NCBI GenBank assembly: GCA_965246945.1
Contig: CBDFFW010000001.1
Span: forward strand, 248,001-312,000
DNA from: CBDFFW01 sp965246945
Lineage (GTDB): Bacteria; Pseudomonadota; Alphaproteobacteria; UBA11073
DNA length: 64,000 nucleotides
Direction: 5' to 3'
In this document: positions 33,870 through 43,928 of the stretch, one piece after another
Numbering within the stretch: position 1 is the stretch's first letter
Layout of the letters: the number at the start of each line of letters is the position of its first letter
Translations under genes and position numbers: made by a program
The notes under the pieces: model-generated
Seen by the model: the letters and a program-made list of their open reading frames with translations, nothing else
Database searches by the model: none
What the model was told of the DNA's origin: nothing

Positions 33870-36800
33870 TTATGCATCGCCGGTAAGGTTTGGCGGGATT
33901 GGTGTTGGCTGTTGTGGGCCATTTGGCGTTTGCGGGGCCAATGGGTTAGGGGCGGTGATTGGCGTCAATCTGCTATAATCAACTGCACCGCCACCACCGC
34001 GTTGGGCTTCCTCTTCCTTGCGGAGTTGCGCTTCAACAGCGCCTCTAAAGGTTTGCGGCATCGCCGCTAATTGCTTTTCCCTTTCAGGATTACCGGCGGC
34101 AGCATTTCTGGCGGCTGTCATGTTTTTCTGAAAGCGTTGATCCGCTGCCTTAATATCCATTTTGGCTTTAATACCCAAAGCAATCACGGCCGGTAATGGT
34201 GCCACTGTAAAAGCTGCGCCCCATAATGCTGCTTCTAGCACCGGATTCATTGGTTTTTTAGCAGGCTTTTTATCACTTTTACTAGTTTCTGCCGGACTAT
34301 TGTTGCCCCCGCTTGTGCCTGAACTAACCGAAGCGCCGCTGGTCGCTGCTTGGTCGCTGCCACCGCTAACAGCGGCCCCACCACCGGTACTGGCTGATCC
34401 GCCACCTGAACTGCCACCACCGCTTGCACTGCTGCCGCCTGTAGCTGCAGAACCAACACCGCTGGCACCGGTATCACTACCGCCCGCGCTGCTGCTGTCA
34501 CTACCAGCGCTTGCACTTGACGCTGAACTACCGCTGCTGCTACCGTCAGCCCCTGCGCTCGCATTGCTGCCACCTGCTGTGCTGCCGCTCGATGCAGTAG
34601 CAGTATCTGAACTGCCACTGCTGGCGCCAGCATTATCACCGCTATCACTGCTGCTTGAACCTGGCGCTGTATTGCTCGCACCACCAGCGGCCGCACCATT
34701 ACCAGCTGCACCGGAAGATGGATTGCTGCTAGTAATGCTACCACCCATACCAGCGGCCGCAGCCATAGCGCGGGCAGCACCAGGACTAGCCCCTGCTTTG
34801 CGCGCTTCACGTTCCAATGCGCCGCGATTAACCAGTAAGCCGCTGGCAGAAGGTGAGAAACCACCGGATAATTGACCGACCCGAGCAGCGCTGAGACCCA
34901 TGCTGCCACCGGAAGCTAAGGCTAATAAACCGCTTCTTTGGCTACCGGCTTCAGCCGCTGGTAGATTGGCATCACTGCCACCGCCACCAGATGATCCGCC
35001 GCCACCGGAACCACCACCGCCAGATGATCCGCCACCACTTTCGGCCGGTGCAGCAGAAACACCGCCACCATCGCTGCTGCCACCGGTGCCTGCGCTGCCA
35101 CTGGTCATGGATGCGCCGCCGCCGGCATCGGATTTGCCAGCACTAATACCCGCACCACCACCTGCATCGCCGCCACCACCGCCATTGCCCGCGCTTGCTT
35201 CAGGCGCAGCGGGTACCACCATATCGCCAGCGCCTTTGATTACTCGATTTGCTTTGGCATTGGCAGTCATCGCTGGGCCCAAACTTTGCTGGGCACTTTG
35301 GGCTAATGACTGACCGAAGCCTTGGGTTTGACCAATGGCTTCCTGCGCGGCGCCTTCGCCCACCGGATCGGCATCCGGTCCAGCACCCATCCAGCGGCTA
35401 ACCTGTGCTGGCACATCTGTGACTAATTTAAAGCAAGCATTGGCGATAGCAGAAATCAAAGCTGTTAACATAAACATGGCAAAAACAGGACCAATTACAG
35501 ATGCTCCAATATGTGTGCCGGACGAACTAGTTATAGGGTTACCCATAATCGAAAAGTAACTATCAACAAACAGCAGCGCAGCTAGTTTGGCAAAAAGATT
35601 AAACAGCATCAAACCGGCGATCATGCCAATAACCATTAACAATGGCCGCAGGACAATTCCCATTAACATGTTGTAGGCAGATTGCACCTGCAATTGCCCC
35701 ACAAAGCTGTCACCATCCGTGCGTAAATGCGCCAGCGCAAATAACGGCATGCCCAAAACGCCGATCAACACAATAACCAGCCAGCCCAAAACGCCGGTAA
35801 TAAAACGGGTCACAGGGATCAGCGGTAACACAATGGCTAAGGTAAAAGCCGAGGTTAGGCCCAAACCAAAAAATAACGTAATAAATGGCGTTAATGCCGT
35901 CACGATATTGGTGCCGATAGTAGCCGTACCGCCCAATACCCCAGCCAAAGCAACCCAGCCAAAATACAAAAAAGTAGTAAGAGAAAGTTGAATATCTCCA
36001 ATTGTAACGAAAGTTGCAAAAGTATTTTGTGAGCCTATCAAGATAGCGCCGACCCCTTCGAAAACTTTATTCATCGGATTGATAAGCAGTAAAATATTAC
36101 GATTGACCAACCCGCCAGCGATAAGATTTTGTTTATTCGCGTATACACTAGGCTCAGCAGTGGTGTTAGTAGTTGGTGCAACCGCATTAGTAGAAGTAGG
36201 GCCAATTGGATCATGCGGCGGATCGGCCGGTAATTCTTTATTGGTTAAGACAGAAAAATCCGCAGTGGTTAGGCTGGGATTATGCAGCATATCAAAATAA
36301 TCGATTTGTTCGTAATTAGTTGTTTCCGGAAAATCACGAGCACCATGGTTAAATTGGGTGGCTTTGGAAACAATATCGTAAAGAACTTTTGGCAGGCCCA
36401 TCCAACCATATTGATGGGCAGTATCACTAATATATGTCGTATTACCGCTAGCATTTTGGAAAAGTCCATTGGCAGCTGCATTTACTTCATCCGTATATTG
36501 TTTGGCAATATTATCAACGCGCGTTTGAATGGCAGCAATATTATTTGTATCACTTTTAATGAGACTAAATCCATTAATTGCGAGATGTTGCAATCGCATT
36601 TGATAACTATTACGGAAAATTTTTGACATTTGATAACGAATTTGATTTGGCAGTTCGCCAGAGGTATTGTTGTCATAATATTTGATTTGGCCACAACCAC
36701 GGTCGCGGGATGCAGTATTTACCCAAATTGAACCTTTTTCACGGTAAGTAACGACTTCAAAATCACTTTCATGACTGCTCACTCTTTCAACACTGGAAAG

Positions 36801-37760
36801 GCCTAGCCAGCCGATACCGCCTTCGCGTTTGGCCATGCAATATTCCAAATTAAAAACGTCAGAAACCAGTTTCGTGGCTTCGCTTTGAATGGGAATATTG
36901 CTTAATCCTTTGTCCAAGCTTACGGCATAAGTTTCAAAAGTTTTAGACGCGATATCAGAGCCGAATTTAGCCAGGTATAAAACAATGTATTGGCCAGAAT
37001 TCATGCCGCTGCTTAATGGCACCAATAACCCGAACGCAAAAATAAGCCGCACTGGGGCCCAGGTATGGTTAAAACTTTTACCAAAAGCTGCACCACTTTT
37101 CGCGGTCTCGGCAATGCGGGAGAGCAAAATATAAACCAGAACAATGCTGGCCAGAATTAAAACTGCATTACTATAGCCTTTTAATAATCCACCTAAACTC
37201 GCAAAGAAGTTGGTAGTGCTCATATCGATCATGGTTTTAATCGTGTTATTTACCTGATCGGGGGAAACTAAATCATCGGCATGTGCAGCGGGGGTCAGCA
37301 CGGCCAGCAGGCCTTGCATAATAGACCAGGCGCCATAACCCAGCATCAACATCACACCTAAGAAAATAACCGTGCCGCGCATATGTTTGCGGTCAAATTT
37401 AACGCGCCGCGCTGCCAGCCGGACGATGCGAATAAGCGAATAATTCCCCGCATTGCGGATATCGGCGCACGGGTGGTTGGGCCGGATCAACCTGGCCATG
37501 ATGAATAGCTGGGCGATAATCGTGATCAGCAAAGACCAGGCAAAGCGGATGCTTTCTAGCGATTTGCCAATTTCAGGGGTAAAGGCATATTTAAGTGTCT
37601 GGCCAACAACGGTGCGCTTTTTGGCTGGTTTTGAAGCTTGCGATTTAGGGTTATTTGGTGAGTGTGTAGTGACAGTTTCGGCTGACCATGGTTGCTGAGC
37701 CCGTGGTTTAGACGGGTTATTAACTGGATTAATATAAGACGGGTCGCGAAAATGCGGCAT
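33870..37760 (-). CDS. DotA/TraY-like polytopic protein with Ser/Gly/Ala tail
   Basis: This 1296-aa membrane protein is a paralogue of the 886-aa product at 41268. Both have VRLAARRVKFDR-type and NHTWAPVRLIFAFGLLVPLSSGMNSGQYIVLYLAKFGSDIA-type segments, and several membrane helices near residues 125, 190, 240, and 600-780. The WAPxRL...GLLxPLSxGMNSGQ block is the hallmark of DotA/TraY inner-membrane components of type IVB secretion and IncI conjugation. From about residue 850 to 1165 it is almost only Ser, Gly, Ala, Asp and Pro, absent from the paralogue, then a helical basic end follows. DotA is the best assignment but only at family level. Icm/Dot partners were not found in the window. Confidence 0.75.
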   Translation of the reverse strand: MPHFRDPSYINPVNNPSKPRAQQPWSAETVTTHSPNNPKSQASKPAKKRTVVGQTLKYAFTPEIGKSLESIRFAWSLLITIIAQLFIMARLIRPNHPCADIRNAGNYSLIRIVRLAARRVKFDRKHMRGTVIFLGVMLMLGYGAWSIMQGLLAVLTPAAHADDLVSPDQVNNTIKTMIDMSTTNFFASLGGLLKGYSNAVLILASIVLVYILLSRIAETAKSGAAFGKSFNHTWAPVRLIFAFGLLVPLSSGMNSGQYIVLYLAKFGSDIASKTFETYAVSLDKGLSNIPIQSEATKLVSDVFNLEYCMAKREGGIGWLGLSSVERVSSHESDFEVVTYREKGSIWVNTASRDRGCGQIKYYDNNTSGELPNQIRYQMSKIFRNSYQMRLQHLAINGFSLIKSDTNNIAAIQTRVDNIAKQYTDEVNAAANGLFQNASGNTTYISDTAHQYGWMGLPKVLYDIVSKATQFNHGARDFPETTNYEQIDYFDMLHNPSLTTADFSVLTNKELPADPPHDPIGPTSTNAVAPTTNTTAEPSVYANKQNLIAGGLVNRNILLLINPMNKVFEGVGAILIGSQNTFATFVTIGDIQLSLTTFLYFGWVALAGVLGGTATIGTNIVTALTPFITLFFGLGLTSAFTLAIVLPLIPVTRFITGVLGWLVIVLIGVLGMPLFALAHLRTDGDSFVGQLQVQSAYNMLMGIVLRPLLMVIGMIAGLMLFNLFAKLAALLFVDSYFSIMGNPITSSSGTHIGASVIGPVFAMFMLTALISAIANACFKLVTDVPAQVSRWMGAGPDADPVGEGAAQEAIGQTQGFGQSLAQSAQQSLGPAMTANAKANRVIKGAGDMVVPAAPEASAGNGGGGGDAGGGAGISAGKSDAGGGASMTSGSAGTGGSSDGGGVSAAPAESGGGSSGGGGSGGGGSSGGGGSDANLPAAEAGSQRSGLLALASGGSMGLSAARVGQLSGGFSPSASGLLVNRGALEREARKAGASPGAARAMAAAAGMGGSITSSNPSSGAAGNGAAAGGASNTAPGSSSSDSGDNAGASSGSSDTATASSGSTAGGSNASAGADGSSSGSSASSASAGSDSSSAGGSDTGASGVGSAATGGSSASGGGSSGGGSASTGGGAAVSGGSDQAATSGASVSSGTSGGNNSPAETSKSDKKPAKKPMNPVLEAALWGAAFTVAPLPAVIALGIKAKMDIKAADQRFQKNMTAARNAAAGNPEREKQLAAMPQTFRGAVEAQLRKEEEAQRGGGGAVDYSRLTPITAPNPLAPQTPNGPQQPTPIPPNLTGDA

Positions 37761-37851
37761 AACTCTTCGTTCAGATTACCTTCCATGCCAGTGTAACACG
37801 GAAGGTTTGAACGAATGATGAATGCCAATAATTTAGCGAAAATTATTGTAA

Positions 37852-38946
37852 TTATGGTCCCGATGAAGGACCAGAGAGGCGACGTCGTTGAATAAGCTTA
37901 TTAACACCAAAACCAGCTACAGCTAATATGCCACCACCAAGAACTGCAAATGGTGCAGTTCTAGTAAACAATGCAATAGTTTTGGCAGTTTCAGCTTGTG
38001 CGGCTGCTTCAGCAGCTTTGGCTTTGGCTGCTTGTTCTTCGGCTTGCGCGGTTCCGGTTTGGGCGCGCTGTTCCTCAACTGCCAGCTTGGCTTTATTGAC
38101 TTCGCTGGTTTTTAAAGGGTCAGCAGAAGTCGAAGTAGGTTGATCAACAACAGATTGTCTAACCAATGCGATGGTCATGTCTTTAGGATTATTGGCCTGC
38201 TGAACGAGCTTACCAATTAAACCATCTGCCGATAAATAGTTATCAGCCTCACCCGTATTCAAACCATTTTTGAACCATACCTTGCCATCATAATGTGCAG
38301 GTTGGCCTGGCGTTTTCTTCAAAGGTGGATTGATTTGAATACTGACAAAAAGTTGAAAGCCTAATGCCTTGGCGGCAGGTTCATTGGTTGTTTCCCATGC
38401 TGTCAATTTATTTCTAATTTCAGTTAACTGCGTTGTGGCATGATCTGTATTGGTAAATACAAGTTGTTCGCTGAAGCGTTTAATCTGATCAAGCTGCGCT
38501 TGCTGTTCTGGGGTAATTAAATCTTTATCAACAGCTTTTTTGGGATCAGTCGCATCAACTGGTGAAGCCGAAGCACTGACATTCATTTGATAAAATTGGC
38601 CATTCGAATTTTTGGCTAACTCATCGTGCAAAAATTGACCATATTCTGAAGGGTCTTTGGGCTGGTCCGGTAATTGGCTGGCTGGTTTATCCGGTGTATT
38701 GGTTGTGCCATTAGCTGTACCCGCTGCGGCAGCAGTTGGTTGGCCGGTATGGGGTGTCGTATTTAATGGCCTAATGTAACGAAAAAATACAGTTAGGCCA
38801 ACTGCAAGTAAAATTACACCGCCGATGGCAAATTTTGCACTTTTGTTGTTGCGCACATTATTCCCCGCGTCGGATAAATATTGCCGACTTTGCTGCAAGG
38901 CATTTTTAATAATCGTTAAATCAAGATTGGTTTTAGGTAATTGCAT
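37852..38946 (-). CDS. Bitopic coiled-coil protein of the DotA-like operon
   Basis: This 364-aa protein was not recognised. A membrane segment at about 40-58 (FAIGGVILLAVGLTVFFRYI) follows a short cytoplasmic start. A long soluble part follows, with helix-forming QLDQIKRFSEQLVFTNTDHA. It then has an Ala/Gln/Glu/Lys heptad-like stretch at about 285-325 (EEQRAQTGTAQAEEQAAKAK), and a second membrane segment near 335-352 (FAVLGGGILAVAGFGVNKLI). It sits between two DotA-like operon genes. Two membrane helices with a soluble coiled coil between them suit a scaffold or inner-membrane complex subunit. Confidence 0.6.
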   Translation of the reverse strand: MQLPKTNLDLTIIKNALQQSRQYLSDAGNNVRNNKSAKFAIGGVILLAVGLTVFFRYIRPLNTTPHTGQPTAAAAGTANGTTNTPDKPASQLPDQPKDPSEYGQFLHDELAKNSNGQFYQMNVSASASPVDATDPKKAVDKDLITPEQQAQLDQIKRFSEQLVFTNTDHATTQLTEIRNKLTAWETTNEPAAKALGFQLFVSIQINPPLKKTPGQPAHYDGKVWFKNGLNTGEADNYLSADGLIGKLVQQANNPKDMTIALVRQSVVDQPTSTSADPLKTSEVNKAKLAVEEQRAQTGTAQAEEQAAKAKAAEAAAQAETAKTIALFTRTAPFAVLGGGILAVAGFGVNKLIQRRRLSGPSSGP

Positions 38947-38995
38947 ATCTGTCTCTCATTAATGTTGTCTGCAAGTATTGCTTAGTTCAAGCAAA

Positions 38996-41236
38996 TTATG
39001 GCCCACCGGCAGATATAAAGGCACCAGTACTTGGCGGAGTTGGCGCTATTGATGGTAAACTTTGGTTCAGATCAGGAATTTGCCAGCGGACTGCATGATA
39101 AGCAGCAGAGTCACCATGTATGATTTGTTGATCTTCTGTAAATTTAGCCACTGGTCCATGCCGTTCAATAGGCGTTAATTCGGTAATGCGCTTGTTACTA
39201 ACACCAGATTGTTTTAACTCTGCATAAATAACATCTAGCTCCTGACACATATAGACAGCAAATTGCGCTTGTGGGCCGCCGCTTTGCGCATTATGTTTTA
39301 ATGAAGCGCGTTGGTTGGTATCTAATGCTTCCCAAGCCTTGTTCATATACCATAATTGCTCACATTGAAAACCCATATGCGTAGGTACGATAGGACTTAA
39401 TAAAAAATCGTAATCTTGTGGGCAAAAGCCGACACCAACCAATAACCCTTGCTGCCATTTACCCGTAGAATTCCGCCCTTCAATCACATCTTTATAGGTT
39501 TGAAGAATAACGGTGGATGTACTGGCGTAATCCATTTGATGAGCAGCTTGAAACCCGCGAATATAATCATCTTCCACTGGCACTAAAGCAGTGTTACTAA
39601 CCCTTTGGACGTTGCACAACCTTTCATCAAAACCAAGCCTTTGATAAGGGGTGATATTATTGACTTGAATATTATGACCGTTTAATTCAGCATGGCCATC
39701 CATTATTAAGCGGGCCAATTGAATATTTCTAAACATACATACCACATTTCCTAAATGCGTAGGTAAAGGAATATCTTTTTCATTTAAATCAGGAAGAGCT
39801 AAGCGAAAAGCATTAGCTTGCTCAGCAAAATCCCGTTGCATGCGTAACAACTCAATTAAACTTTGTTTCACTAAATCTGTCGCTGCTTGCGGTGGATTTA
39901 GATTGATTTTGCCATCTCCCTCAATATTGTCATTGCCTACTTCGCAGTTAGCATAGATATGATCTAAAAATGCTCTTAATCTTTCAATCGCATCAGCAAC
40001 TGTAAAATTATTACCGCCAGCTTCTACAAATTCTGCTGCTCCTGGATATTCTAAGCCGCTTTCCATAACACGCTTCATAACAGGAAGGTTCAATACAACG
40101 GCTGTATTATATAAGATGCCGGTGAGCCCGTTTTCGGATTTACGCATGCTACCCAAAATTTCAGTCTCACCAGTGGCATCTAGTACAAGACCCTGCGACT
40201 GTATGTACGGCGTACTTTGTTGTTCGTGTCTAAGAATTTTTACAGCATCCCCGCGTAGAATCGTATCACTATTTGAATTTAGAGCGCCGGTGATCCGTGC
40301 AATATAGTTTAATTTTTGTTCCATCTTAGCTTTTGTATTACTATCACCAGATACTACTAATACCGCCTTAGCAAACGGGTCACCGCGTCGGTCCGCGACC
40401 CTTGCTAAACGTTCCTCTAACATTTTTATGCATTCTTGTGCTTCTGGACTGCCAAGATCATCGGTGATTAGATAAAAACCATCAGGCACTTCAATAAAAA
40501 GCGTGCGGGTAGGCTTATCCCTTGATAATGCACTAATAATTTTGGCTCCAGGACCGAAAGCTGAAATGGCAGCATCGGCAAGGGGCATGCTTTCAGCAAA
40601 ACGCCAAAAAACTTCACCACAACCCCATATTTCCTGCTCTGCTTTGCGGCGTGCGTATTCTGATTGTGAGTCAGCTAAAATTGGTTCCCAGGTTTCTACC
40701 CCATAAAGTTTACCCATATCAAAAGGCTTGTTTGGATTTTGATTATCTTTTGCCAATGCATCCATTACGCTACTTTGAAAATATTGATGCCGTGCGGCAA
40801 TTTCAGGATTATATGAAAAATCATATCGTTTCCAAGGAAGCATTGGTGTGGTGGGATAGCCAGTCTGATCTGGAAACATTTCTAATGGCGAAATGCCTGT
40901 GGCGCGGACCGTTTTAACACCAAAACTGTTAATTCGATGTTTTCTAAATTCTTCACGTGTTAATTTACGTTCAACTTTATCTTTTATTTGCCCAGTCACA
41001 CGTTTGGTTTGGTTGGTAATACGTTTCCAGCTATATGCTGTATAAGCAATAAGTGCACCTAACAGAATAATACCTGCCCATTGAGTGTCTCCCACATATT
41101 GATTAATCAATGGAGTTGGATAACCCTTAGCCTCCATACTACTTTTAACTGCATTTTGGGCCCAACTTGTGCCAAGAATGATGGTCAAAGCACCAGCAGC
41201 AATTCGCCAACCTAAATAATTTTTTTTGGGGGGCAT
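38996..41236 (-). CDS. Large protein of the DotA-like operon, 746 aa
   Basis: No family was recognised. Two N-terminal membrane segments (about 9-25 WRIAAGALTIILGTSWA and 52-70 GIILLGALIAYTAYSW) are followed by roughly 670 soluble residues. There is no P-loop or other nucleotide motif, so it is not an obvious secretion ATPase. Segments such as DKPTRTLFIEVPDGFYLITD and DDYIRGFQAAHQMDYASTST suggest folded domains. AAGGAATTTAAG before the ATG is a good ribosome-binding site. A 12-bp unit (TTTGTTATATTA) is repeated twice in the 31-bp gap to the DotA-like gene upstream. Confidence 0.6.
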   Translation of the reverse strand: MPPKKNYLGWRIAAGALTIILGTSWAQNAVKSSMEAKGYPTPLINQYVGDTQWAGIILLGALIAYTAYSWKRITNQTKRVTGQIKDKVERKLTREEFRKHRINSFGVKTVRATGISPLEMFPDQTGYPTTPMLPWKRYDFSYNPEIAARHQYFQSSVMDALAKDNQNPNKPFDMGKLYGVETWEPILADSQSEYARRKAEQEIWGCGEVFWRFAESMPLADAAISAFGPGAKIISALSRDKPTRTLFIEVPDGFYLITDDLGSPEAQECIKMLEERLARVADRRGDPFAKAVLVVSGDSNTKAKMEQKLNYIARITGALNSNSDTILRGDAVKILRHEQQSTPYIQSQGLVLDATGETEILGSMRKSENGLTGILYNTAVVLNLPVMKRVMESGLEYPGAAEFVEAGGNNFTVADAIERLRAFLDHIYANCEVGNDNIEGDGKINLNPPQAATDLVKQSLIELLRMQRDFAEQANAFRLALPDLNEKDIPLPTHLGNVVCMFRNIQLARLIMDGHAELNGHNIQVNNITPYQRLGFDERLCNVQRVSNTALVPVEDDYIRGFQAAHQMDYASTSTVILQTYKDVIEGRNSTGKWQQGLLVGVGFCPQDYDFLLSPIVPTHMGFQCEQLWYMNKAWEALDTNQRASLKHNAQSGGPQAQFAVYMCQELDVIYAELKQSGVSNKRITELTPIERHGPVAKFTEDQQIIHGDSAAYHAVRWQIPDLNQSLPSIAPTPPSTGAFISAGGP

Positions 41237-41267
41237 CTTAAATTCCTTTGTTATATTATTTGTTATA

Positions 41268-43928
41268 TTATTTGTTTAATGCTTGGCCGAGGCCTTGACC
41301 AAGTGGTCGAACGGCGCCACCCACATGGCCGGATAGTTCACGTGAACCGCTGGCAACACTGGTTAAGCCACCTTTGGCTGCATCGCCGACTTGACGGAAG
41401 TCGTCTTCCGTACCCTGCTTTTCAAGGCGAGCATTAATCCAGCTGATGGCTTGATCTGGCACGAGATCAATCATTTTGAAGGCGGAGTTAGCCAGAGCAA
41501 AAAGAAAGAACGCATAGACGAAGACAAACACCATCATGTGGAAAAGGATGACCCCTTGGTTGCTAACGTTAAATGTAGCTTCGACAGCTGGAATAAAAAC
41601 CGCATTAATAATTTTCACACCAATGGTAAAAGCGATGAAGCCAACAATTAGTCCTAATATCATAAGTAATGGCCGCAAAACCAAACCAAGCATCGCTGCG
41701 TAAAAACCGCGCATATCGCCCATATAGCCATCGCCCTTGGTTGATAAATGGCCTAATGCGACAATCGGAATGGCTAATACCATTTGGAATACGGTCATTA
41801 CCCAGCCAATCACGGCGGCGTAAAAGCGCAGGGCTGGTCCTAACGGGATTAAAAAACCCATCAGAACACCCGCGCCAAAAAAGCTCATGCCTAATGTATA
41901 AAATATAGGAGTAACGCTGGCGGCAATACCACCCGCCATTGGAATGGCTTGGCCAGCCGTAGTTGCGGCCGCATTTAAGAAGAATTCGATGCCAAAACTG
42001 AAGAAAATCTGTCCGATTTTAGCAATGCTGGTAATTGGATTATTGGTATCAATCGCTTTTAAATAATTCATGCAGTCTTGTGCATTTGTGCAGCCTAATT
42101 TATTGGCCATATCAACCAGTGAAGTTTGAATCACATCACGACCAATTTGTTGTGCACCCGCTGCCGTGCGCATGCCGGCCCCGATAGTTGAACGCAGAGT
42201 TTTATCTGCCAGGGTCATGCCATTATTATTGAAGACACTACCATCGCTGCTTAACTGCTCACCTATTTGATACATATAATTTGGTACAATATTCTGAGCC
42301 TGTGAAACGGTTTGAATAGGTGCGCTTTTTACACTTTTTGCATTCACTAAAAGTTGGGCTGGTCCTGTATCAATACCGGCCGAAAAAGTAGGTTGCCAGC
42401 CCATAAGCATGGTTTGTAGAGAGGCGTTTAATTGGGCAACCCGATAAAGCCATAACGGTGCACTAAGCCAGCCAGATTGTGCCATTTTAGTATCAAACTC
42501 AGTATCAATTTGATTTTTTAATAAATTAGTTGAGTAATCAGCTACATCTTTGGCTAAATGAGTATAAACTGCGGTTAATTTAGTATATTCTTCGTCAGGC
42601 AGATCACTCAATTTAATGATTGTTTTATTATCAACTTGTTCACGATAAGCTTGCACAATTGGTTTGAGCTGTTCATGTAAAGTAATAAAAGTACGTGCAC
42701 TACTACGCATTAAATAATCATCTGGCGTAAGCTTAGAAGCATCACCAATTTGTGAAAAAGGATTTGATCCTGCATAATGGCGGAAAGTCACGTCCCCACA
42801 ATTTTTATCTTCTGTGGTTAAATAGCTAATTGACGTTGAAGTCAGCTTAGCGTTGGGGTTGCTTTGCTGAATAATATTTAAATTCTCATTCGCAGCATCT
42901 TCAGCAGTATTTGAAATAAAATAAATACCGTTATTATAACCAAAATTATTGTAATGTGCATTTTCACGCGCGGCACAAAGTTCCATTGAAAATGCTTTGG
43001 CAATAGTATCCTTCATACCACTAGAAACAATTTGATTTACATTTACGCCATTTAACGCAGTATTAAGATTCATTGCTTTTGAAAATTGAGTCCATCCAGT
43101 AGTCGCAATATCTGAACTAAATTTAGCAACATAAAGAATAAGATGTTGACCAGAATTCATACCGCCGCTTAGTGGAATTAATAAACCTATTGCCACGATA
43201 AGACGTATAGGTGCCCAAACATGATTAAAATTTTTACCAAAAGGAACTCCTGAATTAGCGGTCTCAGCGACGGTTGATATAATAATATATGCAAAGATTA
43301 TTCCACCAAAAATTAATGCTGTTGTACTATAAAAAGATAATAAATTACGTAATGCAGTTACAATGACGTCATTAGATTTTCCAGCGTTAAATAAACCACT
43401 AAGTAGATCGTTCGCAATGTAGTTAGGATCATTTGCTATTTGTGCATGTGCCTTGCCAACGAACAAAGTTAACAAGCTAATAATACCAGCAAAGAAAATT
43501 GTTAATAAGAATATTATAATTGCAACAAACATAAGAGCTTGCAAAGCATGGGTGCGGTCGAATTTTACGCGTTTGGCGGCAAGGCTGATGACTTCCATCA
43601 ATTTAAAGCGGTATTCAGCTTGATAGCGGGCCGCTGGATGGTCGGCATCGATCAACTTAGCTAAGACGAATAGTTGGGCAACAGTGTTGACCAATAAATA
43701 CCATGCTTGCACGATGCCGCTAAAAGCACTTTTAAAATCGGGCAAAAAGGCGAATTTTAAAACTTGGCCCATGCCGCTGCTGTTTTTCTTTTGCGTATTG
43801 GCCTGTGCCTGGGCGCGCAAATCCCGCATGGCGCCTTGGAGGCGCATGGCTTCTCGACTCACTTGCTCGGCCGAAGGGCGGAAAGTGGCAGTTGGCTGGG
43901 TAGTGGTTTGATTACGTGGTTGGGTCAA
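41268..43928 (-). CDS. DotA/TraY-like polytopic membrane protein
   Basis: The 886-aa protein is the first of the minus-strand block. It has the paralogue-shared SLAAKRVKFDR motif and membrane segments near residues 145-170 and 205-230. The DotA/TraY block NHVWAPIRLIVAIGLLIPLSGGMNSGQHLILYVAKFSSDIA is followed by a large loop region and a second group of helices at about 650-840. It lacks the Ser/Gly/Ala tail of the 1296-aa paralogue. In known IVB systems DotA is an inner-membrane or secreted ring component. Having two paralogues in one operon is not typical of the Legionella Dot/Icm set. Confidence 0.75.
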   Translation of the reverse strand: MTQPRNQTTTQPTATFRPSAEQVSREAMRLQGAMRDLRAQAQANTQKKNSSGMGQVLKFAFLPDFKSAFSGIVQAWYLLVNTVAQLFVLAKLIDADHPAARYQAEYRFKLMEVISLAAKRVKFDRTHALQALMFVAIIIFLLTIFFAGIISLLTLFVGKAHAQIANDPNYIANDLLSGLFNAGKSNDVIVTALRNLLSFYSTTALIFGGIIFAYIIISTVAETANSGVPFGKNFNHVWAPIRLIVAIGLLIPLSGGMNSGQHLILYVAKFSSDIATTGWTQFSKAMNLNTALNGVNVNQIVSSGMKDTIAKAFSMELCAARENAHYNNFGYNNGIYFISNTAEDAANENLNIIQQSNPNAKLTSTSISYLTTEDKNCGDVTFRHYAGSNPFSQIGDASKLTPDDYLMRSSARTFITLHEQLKPIVQAYREQVDNKTIIKLSDLPDEEYTKLTAVYTHLAKDVADYSTNLLKNQIDTEFDTKMAQSGWLSAPLWLYRVAQLNASLQTMLMGWQPTFSAGIDTGPAQLLVNAKSVKSAPIQTVSQAQNIVPNYMYQIGEQLSSDGSVFNNNGMTLADKTLRSTIGAGMRTAAGAQQIGRDVIQTSLVDMANKLGCTNAQDCMNYLKAIDTNNPITSIAKIGQIFFSFGIEFFLNAAATTAGQAIPMAGGIAASVTPIFYTLGMSFFGAGVLMGFLIPLGPALRFYAAVIGWVMTVFQMVLAIPIVALGHLSTKGDGYMGDMRGFYAAMLGLVLRPLLMILGLIVGFIAFTIGVKIINAVFIPAVEATFNVSNQGVILFHMMVFVFVYAFFLFALANSAFKMIDLVPDQAISWINARLEKQGTEDDFRQVGDAAKGGLTSVASGSRELSGHVGGAVRPLGQGLGQALNK

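Noticed and set aside
34162..35313. Long reading frames on the plus strand and in another minus frame opposite the large DotA-like gene
   Set aside because: They arise from the Ser/Gly/Ala codon repeats read in other frames, giving Pro/Leu/Ala-rich or Ala/Val/Gln-rich text. They have no ribosome-binding sites or family features.
41247..41280. 12-bp direct repeat TTTGTTATATTA in two copies, possible short repeat array
   Set aside because: Only two full copies with no spacers; a simple tandem duplication in an AT-rich gap, not a CRISPR.
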